Below are positions 31,420 through 38,849 of a stretch of 64,000 bases of DNA, piece by piece (positions within the stretch are counted from its first letter, which is position 1; each line of letters begins with the position of its first letter). Under the pieces are notes generated by a model. It was not told the DNA's origin, did no database searches, and worked only from the letters and a program-made list of their open reading frames with translations. The position numbers and the translations under genes were made by a program. This stretch comes from Nitzschia sp. DOCU1 (Eukaryota; Bacillariophyta; Bacillariophyceae; Bacillariales; Bacillariaceae), in assembly GCA_951394045.1 (NCBI GenBank), contig OX595988.1, forward strand, positions 3,425,352 through 3,489,351, read 5' to 3'.

Positions 31420-32160
31420 CTAGTTAGTGCGCACTTTCGCTGCTTTAATAGTACTACTAATAGATAGAGTAGCGAGAATACCGCATACCGCATAGATGAG
31501 TTGATGGTTGGAATGGGTTACTATAGCGTTAGGAATTAAAATGAAAACCTCATTTTTGCATTCGGTGTCGTTGTCCGGTAGTAGCTGCAATGCCCAGTGG
31601 CCTGGAATGCATGCGGCCCACAATGTGCCCCTTCCTACTGCGTCAACCATCGACTGCTTTTTGCGCAGCAACGTTTCCACGAAATCTCCCCCGAACATGT
31701 AGCTTATAGACTCCACATGCTTGGAAGCTGCCTCAATTACATCGGCATTACACCACGAGTGCCGAAGAGACTCGACAAAATGATTCTTGATAATGCCAAA
31801 GTGCTCCGTCGTTAGCCCGCACGCGGCAATGTTTCGTTGAAGTCGTAGCTTTATGCTTCGGAGGTCGATGTGATTGTTTTCGAGAGCGGATTGATCCAAG
31901 AACGCGAAGTCCAAGAGCTCTGTTTGGAACTGATTCAACGTCGTCTTGCCCAGTAGTCGGCGGAAATGTTGCATGAGGATGCTGTCGTTCATCAATCGAT
32001 CGCACAAGTCGATGATTGTCATTTCAAAGTCCATGGGGCCACCGATGCGGTGGACCAAGTTGTCTTTGTAAACTTTTTGTTGTGACATGTTGAATGAATT
32101 AGTAGTGGTTGACGAGTTGATCGCTTTGTTGTTGGTTGGTCTTTTGGTTTTATGAAACAT
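31420..32160 (-). CDS. globin-fold-like protein, tandem copy 2 (frameshifted C-terminus)
   Basis: A 246-residue frame starting MFHKTKRPTN at 32160. It is nearly identical to copy 1 over residues 1-165, with one extra Thr codon (GKTTLN versus GKTLN). The same truncated-globin-like pattern is seen, again without a proximal His. After LRKKQS the two proteins diverge. The DNA still matches, but copy 2 is in another frame and runs on for about 75 residues including a hydrophobic stretch (LIYAVCGILATLS). The frame matching copy 1's end (AATTGQR...MQK) is closed by a stop near 31550. This suggests a frameshift after duplication, so the long tail may not be functional. Confidence 0.45.
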   Translation of the reverse strand: MFHKTKRPTNNKAINSSTTTNSFNMSQQKVYKDNLVHRIGGPMDFEMTIIDLCDRLMNDSILMQHFRRLLGKTTLNQFQTELLDFAFLDQSALENNHIDLRSIKLRLQRNIAACGLTTEHFGIIKNHFVESLRHSWCNADVIEAASKHVESISYMFGGDFVETLLRKKQSMVDAVGRGTLWAACIPGHWALQLLPDNDTECKNEVFILIPNAIVTHSNHQLIYAVCGILATLSISSTIKAAKVRTN

Positions 32161-32177
32161 AGAAGTGGCTTGCCGTT

Positions 32178-32438
32178 CTATTCATGCTTCATTTCCTTTG
32201 CGTTCATCACCAGGGTGAATCCGGGAGTGGCACTCGTAATTGTATTTGCAAAACCCATTACCGACGTCGAATAATAGCGAAGGCGTTCGCTGTGTGAACG
32301 CGAGGACCATTCCAAGTACACTCCGCGCATATCTTCCATCAATTGTAGACGGCCGGCGAAACGAAAGACCGTAGTGTCATGAGCTTCACTCGACAACAAT
32401 AGCGCATTGTCATTCACGAAAATATGCCCTTGTGCCAT
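32178..32438 (-). CDS. short frame conserved upstream of both globin-like genes; possible separate gene or 5' exon
   Basis: This 86-residue frame (MAQGHIFVNDNALLLSSEAH...) has a partial counterpart upstream of copy 1 (31034-30831, beginning MEPGHIGVSDNAL), where the frame is disrupted. The ND-x-x-L start, the central YLEWSSRSHSERLR helix and the later PGF weakly resemble the DUF6824 pattern common in diatoms. It ends 18 bp before the downstream ATG. It could be a 5' exon, an upstream frame or a decayed gene. Confidence 0.3.
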   Translation of the reverse strand: MAQGHIFVNDNALLLSSEAHDTTVFRFAGRLQLMEDMRGVYLEWSSRSHSERLRYYSTSVMGFANTITSATPGFTLVMNAKEMKHE

Positions 32439-32440
32439 TT

Positions 32441-33371
32441 ATCACGAACAGAAAAATGAGAAGTACCGGCAAGTTTCCAGTTGTGTTGTTTAACGCTTTC
32501 TGACTTCTTGGACTGTTTGTTCGGCGCTATCACGTCCTGGCGGAACTCGTTGCACGTGTTGTCTCAACGACCCTTTGGTCTTGGTTATCACAGTAGCTGC
32601 AAAACTATGACGCTTCTTCTCCAAGGACAGCCCTGGCTGCAGCGCTAATACTATTAGCGGCAGGAAAGATGATCATATGTGATGGCTGGAAGCACCAAGT
32701 CCTCCGCCCCCAGCGTCCGGCGGCCTAGTAGTACTGTACCTGTCCGGCGAAAGCAATTAGACATCGATGCTGTGAAGCAATAGAGACATTTCGTCACCAC
32801 GATACCATCACGAAGGGTCACTCTTCCAGAAGTAACCGACGCACTCGACGAAGAAAACGCCGAGGTGATGATGAGAAGTTATGCGAGGGAACTACTAGGT
32901 ACATACCAATACAGTTGCAGCGAATGTCCTAACTCTCGATTAAGGCCTGCACTGCTAAGTAATCAGCATCATTAGTGATGTCGCACACCAATGCACATGG
33001 CAAATTGCTACGGTAGTTCAAGACATCATTGTTTTTCCTTTGCCAGAGAAGAATGAGACGGGGGTAGTGTCTCGAATTCTGTGGTCCCATTAGTCCAGTA
33101 TCAATACGGTTCAATACGATACTGTAGTATTTGTCTGGTACCTGGTACGGAGGGTAACTCCGCCACAAAATGGGGAACGGCGATGGCGTCACTGCACCAT
33201 CAGTAAGATCACGACCCCAAATTCTTCGCGAAGTGAAGGCAGCGGGTGATGCGTTGGGGGTGAAGTAGGAAGATCCAAATGCCAACCCTCTCATAAATTG
33301 CACCGACTACCACTTCCAAAGCACCTGCGTGTAATACTACTACTAATAGCAATACCACCGCCAGCAGCATC
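32441..33371. other. intergenic, nothing recognised
   Basis: A minus-strand frame at 32929-33303 has no recognisable feature. No repeats were noticed. Confidence 0.35.
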
Positions 33372-33830
33372 ATGCCTCGTTTGCCATTTGCCAGAAACAA
33401 GAACAAATCATCTAGTTCCAAGAACTACCGACATGATGACAAAACCAACAGCAGCATGTCCACGGACAAGCAAGAATCTTTCAAGAAATCCATCATCAGC
33501 AGACGTGGCAGCCAAGGTTCATCTACTGAAGCCGAAAGCAGCACATCGAGCAGCTTTGATCCAATTTTGATGATGGAACAGAGTCGTCGATCGTCCCTGA
33601 CTTCAACTCTGTCGGATAGCATGGAATTTCAGGCACCCCAAGATGCTGGCGCGGCTGCGTTTCTTTCGGCATCCAATTCGCCCCGGCCTCGCCAACGACG
33701 AGCCTCCACAAGTCTTCTTCTCAGCACCACCACTACTAATGCATTGAACACGCCCTCGTCGACGTACCAGACAGCCGTCTTGACACGTCAAGACAGCTGG
33801 GGATGCATGAACCTCGAAAACCTACTTTAA
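33372..33830 (+). CDS. unknown small Ser-rich protein with an R-x-D-S-W motif
   Basis: A 152-residue frame starting MPRLPFARNKNKSSSS from a clean ATG. About one third of the residues are Ser or Thr, with Arg-directed phosphosite contexts (SRRGS, SRRSS, RRASTS). It ends with LTRQDSWGCMNLENLL, where RQDSW matches the two R-x-[DN]-S-W sites of the protein at 27219. There is no signal peptide or membrane segment. It looks intrinsically disordered and may be a signalling substrate or adaptor; this is inference. Confidence 0.45.
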   Translation: MPRLPFARNKNKSSSSKNYRHDDKTNSSMSTDKQESFKKSIISRRGSQGSSTEAESSTSSSFDPILMMEQSRRSSLTSTLSDSMEFQAPQDAGAAAFLSASNSPRPRQRRASTSLLLSTTTTNALNTPSSTYQTAVLTRQDSWGCMNLENLL

Positions 33831-34357
33831 GGAGGGGTTCTTGGGATGATTTTGATTCCAAGTACTACTAGCACGGGCGTTGTATCATAAGAAGTCCTCT
33901 CGTGGTCGGCGGTGGTACCGCACTTTAATTACTGCATAGCAAAAGCAATACTATTCACTGCGTTTTCGTCTTGACGAGCTTTGCTCTCGACTAAGAGCAA
34001 TAATATCAGCTGCCGGGCCGGCTTAGGTTACGGGACGAAAGGTAATAGTACGTAGTAGAATCCCTTCGTCGGACACGAGTTCGACTTCTTTGACTGCGTA
34101 ATGAGACTCAAATGACTAAATTATGGCGCCAAAATCCGTCTGTCATTCGTCAACCGAGCCCTGTCCGCGACCACGCATCGGTTGACGACCACCCACCATT
34201 CAATACAACATGTTTCTTCGAAGGGAGACCATGTAAATTTGAAATAGAAAAAGGGCATCCCATTTCCGCCGTGAAAGATTTGACAGTCAAACAGAACGTG
34301 ATGGTCCTGAAGCGCAATCATCATCGATAGGCGAGGACGAGATTAGTGTTCACAACA
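33831..34357. other. intergenic, nothing recognised
   Basis: A 72-codon frame at 34112-34330 shows no conserved feature. The promoter of the RRM gene probably lies here. Confidence 0.35.
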
Positions 34358-36898
34358 ATGAGGATCTCTCGCGGCAGCACCAGGGAACATTTACGAGTGG
34401 TCGAACAGCTCCTTCAACGACAACATCATGTGACGGGCCGCCGAACCCTCCGCCCAGAGTCAAATCGCGTCTTCCAATCACGGTCCCTTTCCTGGCAATC
34501 GCCAATGCCCCAACACAGGTCGTCCAGGGTCACGCAGCATCGGTACCAGCAACAACTCGTAGGTTGCTACTCCTCCCAGTCGTGTGGTTTCTTCCGACAG
34601 TTTGCCACCATTCCAGAAATTCCACCGGATGACAATAACAGAGAAGAGACACAGACACAGTCGACGATTGATGCCACCCATGTCTCCCGAAACAGAGCTC
34701 TTGGCGGAACCAGACGAAGCAGCAGCACCACCACCACCACCAAACCGGCCCCACTCAAGACGAAATCGACTAGTGGTGGGGGTGGCAATAATCGGTCCCC
34801 TCCCCGGCTATTGCAACTGCAGAATCTTCATCCGCGCGATGTGATCGAACAGCATTTTGATATGCTGGCGGCGCAGACTGAGGTATCAAAACTCTCCTTT
34901 GTTTCCAACCTTCGAAAGGAGTTGAACAAGGTCGAAGCAGAATCAAAAGTTCCTGACGTGTCGTACTGGAAGGTAGCTCAAGACTATATCAGCGCCCAAA
35001 AATCCCTTCCTGGTCATGTCAAGAATGGATTTTGGAATATGATTGTCGCCCCCACAACAACGGCAGTGGGGAAACGACTATCAACAAAGCCACATGCAAA
35101 TGACGATATTACTATTAGCAAGAACGATGTGGAGATTCTCGTCAAGGCTCGAGAAAAGGCCGCTCAACAACCCATGTTTTGGAATCACAAGGAAAAGAAT
35201 CAACTTTCCAAACGACTACTTATGTTGCAGGAACAAAAAGAGGAGCACAAGGATGGCGACCCAACGAGCGGCGAAACGAAAAAGAAGACGCTTCAAAAGG
35301 AACTGTTGGACAAGTACATGGAAGAGCGAAGCCAGCATCTGACTCGGATGCACAAGGCCAAGAACTTGCGAGAACATCTCAAGATAGCTAATCAATTGGC
35401 ATTGTCACTTCGGTCCAATCTTCCCAATTCGTATTACCAAAAACTCATGTCGACTTTGAATGAGTACTGCTCGGATAACAACAACGCCAGCAAGAAGCTG
35501 CCCCACTTGTACGCGCCTCTCTCGGCGGCAGTCCATGGTCATATTCACAGAGTCGCGCCAGATCTTGTCAAGTTTTTCTACCTCTCAACCGACCACGATG
35601 CCGCCCGCGAAAACGACAACGACACCAACACCATGGTCGAGAATGGCAAAGACCTTGGTGCGACCATTGGAGCAGGAGTGGCATTCGATGATCCGGTTGA
35701 GAGAATTTTGTCTTCAGATGATAAGGTTGCAAAATCCAGAGAAAAGTGGAATGAGGCTCGTAATGAATTCGTGGAGGCGTTTCAATATATCCAGAATCTG
35801 TTGATTGAAGAACAAGCCGCCAACAGTGCGTCCGTTATCAGTAGCCACAAGAACGAACACGAGACGGCAGAGGACAAGGAGAAGGACGAAGACGATGCCA
35901 GGGCTATTGACGATGATGAACTGGGGGAGGAAGACGAAGACTACGACATCGAAGATGCCGATGACTCTTCAATCGAAGACGAAAAGGACAATCTGGACGA
36001 GGATGCTGTCGACGATGCAGAGGATAATGTTGATATGGTCTACGATGATTCCGAAGAAAGTGTCATGGCCACCTTTCTCGAGGCAGCCAAGGCTCGTTCT
36101 CGAATCGACGATCAGAGCAAGAAACTTAAGCTACGTCCTCGCACATATATTGCATTCGAAGCCATTTCTGTGGAAGATCTGACTTCAGAGCCCCACCGAT
36201 ATAGTAGTGACAATGGCACGACCAAAAGTTTGCTTGACACTTCACTCTTCGACGCTCCGACAGACCGTTTGGTGTTCATCGACAATCTTCCTATTGATAT
36301 TACGGAGGATAAGCTCGTGGAAGCTTATTCTAGATGCGGTCCAATCGATAGCATTGCAGTTTACCAGCAGAGACCGGATTTGGACCCAGGGCGAAAGTTG
36401 GAAGACTCCAAGAAGAAAATCCGGAAACCTTCCATGGGCAGAAAGATATGGCAGCGTTCTCGGACGCCCCTGTACGCTAGTATCTTGTATCGCGACCAAG
36501 CAGGCGCTCAAAAGGCCACTGGCGATCCACTTCAGATCTTTGGAATGGTCATCGACAAACACTTGATTCGATCGTATCCCGCATGCGATATGACAAAGCT
36601 CTATTTGGAAGACATCGCAGCCAAGCATGGTATATCTTCGATCGAATACGAACTGAGTCAAATACTCCATCCGACCTTGTACGTTTGCCTAGATGTGGAA
36701 CGAGGTCGGCGGCAAACCCGGAATCGTGGCTCGTTGAGTTGCGAAATCAAGTTCCCAAACTTTGAGTCGGCCTATTGGGCACATGCAAAAATGTCCTCGG
36801 AGCTCATATATTTGAAGGAGGAAGATGAATGCTCCCTGCACTGGATGCGCACGCCCAACGATGCAATTCTATTTTGGACTAGACAGCTAAACTACTAG
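34358..36898 (+). CDS. RRM-domain protein with a putative mitochondrial presequence
   Basis: This 846-residue protein starts at ATG 34358 (the open frame extends four codons further but without ATG). The first ~85 residues are rich in Arg, Ser and Gln with almost no acidic residues, fitting a mitochondrial presequence. The middle is charged and helical (about 190-330, EEHKDGD, LDKYMEERSQHL). An acidic Asp/Glu tract lies at about 505-575. An RNA recognition motif follows at about 633-740, with RNP2-like LVFIDNLP and RNP1-like LYASILYRD. A conserved-looking ~100-residue tail (FPNFESAYWAHAKM, HWMRTPNDAILFW) completes the protein. Organellar RNA processing is a reasonable guess. Single exon. The last 192 bp are repeated directly downstream. 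Confidence 0.65.
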   Translation: MRISRGSTREHLRVVEQLLQRQHHVTGRRTLRPESNRVFQSRSLSWQSPMPQHRSSRVTQHRYQQQLVGCYSSQSCGFFRQFATIPEIPPDDNNREETQTQSTIDATHVSRNRALGGTRRSSSTTTTTKPAPLKTKSTSGGGGNNRSPPRLLQLQNLHPRDVIEQHFDMLAAQTEVSKLSFVSNLRKELNKVEAESKVPDVSYWKVAQDYISAQKSLPGHVKNGFWNMIVAPTTTAVGKRLSTKPHANDDITISKNDVEILVKAREKAAQQPMFWNHKEKNQLSKRLLMLQEQKEEHKDGDPTSGETKKKTLQKELLDKYMEERSQHLTRMHKAKNLREHLKIANQLALSLRSNLPNSYYQKLMSTLNEYCSDNNNASKKLPHLYAPLSAAVHGHIHRVAPDLVKFFYLSTDHDAARENDNDTNTMVENGKDLGATIGAGVAFDDPVERILSSDDKVAKSREKWNEARNEFVEAFQYIQNLLIEEQAANSASVISSHKNEHETAEDKEKDEDDARAIDDDELGEEDEDYDIEDADDSSIEDEKDNLDEDAVDDAEDNVDMVYDDSEESVMATFLEAAKARSRIDDQSKKLKLRPRTYIAFEAISVEDLTSEPHRYSSDNGTTKSLLDTSLFDAPTDRLVFIDNLPIDITEDKLVEAYSRCGPIDSIAVYQQRPDLDPGRKLEDSKKKIRKPSMGRKIWQRSRTPLYASILYRDQAGAQKATGDPLQIFGMVIDKHLIRSYPACDMTKLYLEDIAAKHGISSIEYELSQILHPTLYVCLDVERGRRQTRNRGSLSCEIKFPNFESAYWAHAKMSSELIYLKEEDECSLHWMRTPNDAILFWTRQLNY

Positions 36899-37118
36899 AG
36901 CCAGTAGATTGAAGTGAAAGCAGCGATGAGTTGCGAAATCAAGTTCCCAAACTTTGAGTCGGACTATTGGGCACATGCAAAAATGTCCTCGGAGCTCATA
37001 TATTTGAAGGACGAAGATGAATGCTCCCTGCACTGGATGCGTACGCCCAACGATGCAATTCTATTTTGGACTAGACAGCTAAACTACTAGAGCTAGTAGA
37101 TTGAAGTGAAAGCAGCGA
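36735..37118 (+). repeat. 192-bp tandem duplication of the RRM gene 3' end
   Basis: 36735-36926 (last ~54 codons, stop and 3' flank) recurs at 36927-37118 with about four substitutions, for example GCCTATTGGG to GACTATTGGG and GCGCACG to GCGTACG. The first stop codon at 36896 excludes the second copy from the protein. Confidence 0.9.
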
Positions 37119-37146
37119 AGAGTCGCACTATCCAGCTACCTACTAG

Positions 37147-37400
37147 ATTAGTACACTAGTTCCAAGCGGTTGGAACAGATCGGCGTCTCGTAGCTTCGAA
37201 AGCCCGATATGCCGCCGTTCGCTGATCTAGTTCGAAGCCGTGGGAACAAATCGGCGTAGTTAACCTTTAAAAGCCCCGACATGCCGCCGATGTGAGGAAT
37301 GCTGGCTACTAACTACTAGAAATAGTAGAATCTATCCCATTAATCTAGTCGTAGTTCGGCATAGAACAAGCTTCGTCGAAAGCCCCGGCGAGGCCTAGAT
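37147..37400 (+). repeat. three degenerate ~70-bp repeats
   Basis: The first two copies share a GGAACA[G/A]ATCGGCGT core and a block ending in GCCGCCG (about 37150 and 37225). A third, more degraded copy near 37345-37390 keeps TCTAGT, AGAACAAGC and GAAAGCCCCGG. The rest of the 36.9-37.9 kb gap holds no recognised gene. Confidence 0.5.
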
Positions 37401-37897
37401 ATACCGATCGTAATAGCTCGGCGTATCACCCTTGTTCTCACTGGAGCCCAAATATTTGCATTGAACAAGCCGCCCTCAATCTTATGATGCGAATAAAGGC
37501 GGCGGGGCTACCGAGTCTATGATGATTATTCCGTACCCCTGTGTATTACTTAAGGTGAAAGTACGATAGTACTACGAGGAGTAGTAAGGTCTATTAACTC
37601 CTCCGTATTTTCTATCGATGCTTCGCCCACTGCATGATGTTAGTGCTGCTGACGGGAGAGGGGAATCCCCCCGAGCAAACGACGACAAGCATCACCATGC
37701 TGCATGCATGGTGGTGTCGTCATTTGGGGTCCAAATACGTCGTTCTCCTCGTTCTCTCGAACGAGTAGTAGTAGATGGGATTACAAAGGCCCTCGCTCCA
37801 TGTCGATGTGGTGGTTCGATAGCAAAGGCACAAGACTATCGTTTCTCTGGTAGCTAGCTACCGGTAGCGTAGACGAGGGCAGGGTCATAGCACTCTC

Positions 37898-37922
37898 CAT
37901 CAGGAAAGGGAAAATATGGGGG
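37898..37922 (+). repeat. left terminal inverted repeat of the 8-kb element
   Basis: 25 bp, perfect inverted match to 45868-45892. A further imperfect match (CCCATA) extends about 8 bp inward. Confidence 0.8.
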
Positions 37923-38849
37923 TTCCCATAACTATTCCCCATTTTTCCAATGTCAATAGCCATTTCCCCCGTATCTATAGCCATATCCCCCACTCACTAT
38001 TGCCTTGTCCCCCCAAACTAATCAGGATCCCATTCGTCATTGCTCCCATCCCATTTGGAACCCCATATTCTTTCCCTCACTAATGGTAAGCCCCCATTCC
38101 AATTTCTCCATCTGCCATTCTCAATGCAGCTGCCTTCCCACATGTACTTAACCCCCAATTGGCTTCGAGTTCCGGCATTTTCTAAGTTGCTATACTTCAA
38201 TCCATAAACTATAGCCTCTATCACTTAAGCCCTCATTGATCCTTCAAGTTACAATTATTTACATTTTAATTACATATGCCCCCATGCTTATGGGGTACCA
38301 AAATTCTCCAACCGACCACTTAACAACCGCAACACCATTTAACAAACTGACATCTGCACTTCTATAGCCCAAGGAAACTCCGAGGTTAGAAAGTTCTTTC
38401 CCTTCGGAGAAATAAGGTCCACAACATCATACCAAAGATTACTCAATAACGCGTATTTTTCATCAACTAATTTTTTCCTGCCTATATTGATGTCTTTTGA
38501 GCATACAAATTTAACAAAACGTGGTATATACCACATAATCTTACCCATCCCACCGCTGTTCACTCCCTTCCCAACCATTTCGGCCCCATCTTCCCACACT
38601 TGATTCCAAGCCAATCTTCTTTCCCGCCACAACCCACCACAAAAAATTCACACCATCACCACCATCAACAACAACAACAAAAACAACACTACGGGCACCG
38701 GTCCACTCATCAATGCGAAGCAACCAGTTGCCGATCCTGTTTTTACGGGACCGCCTGGTTGTGTTGAAGAGTCGGACGAGGTGCTGGCGGGTAGCGGAGG
38801 GATCGGTCTGCGTGCACATCGGGCCATTTGGCCCGCTGCGACCTTTCTC

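Larger units (their letters stand above)
30180..32440 (-). repeat. tandem segmental duplication carrying the two globin-like genes
   Basis: 30180-31060 and 31490-32440 align over the gene bodies (very similar) and the upstream regions (GACCGTAGTG, AGCTTCACTCG, AATAGCGCATTGTCA). Between them are about 400 bp of unrelated DNA with a C-rich tract at 31210-31231. Confidence 0.75.

Noticed and set aside
32929..33303. 124-codon minus-strand frame
   Set aside because: No domain, no targeting signal, no paralog in the window.
37781..38224. Short repetitive minus-strand frames (GDMAIDTGEMAIDIG type) at the left end of the element
   Set aside because: They come from the C-rich subterminal repeats and are not conserved at the right end.
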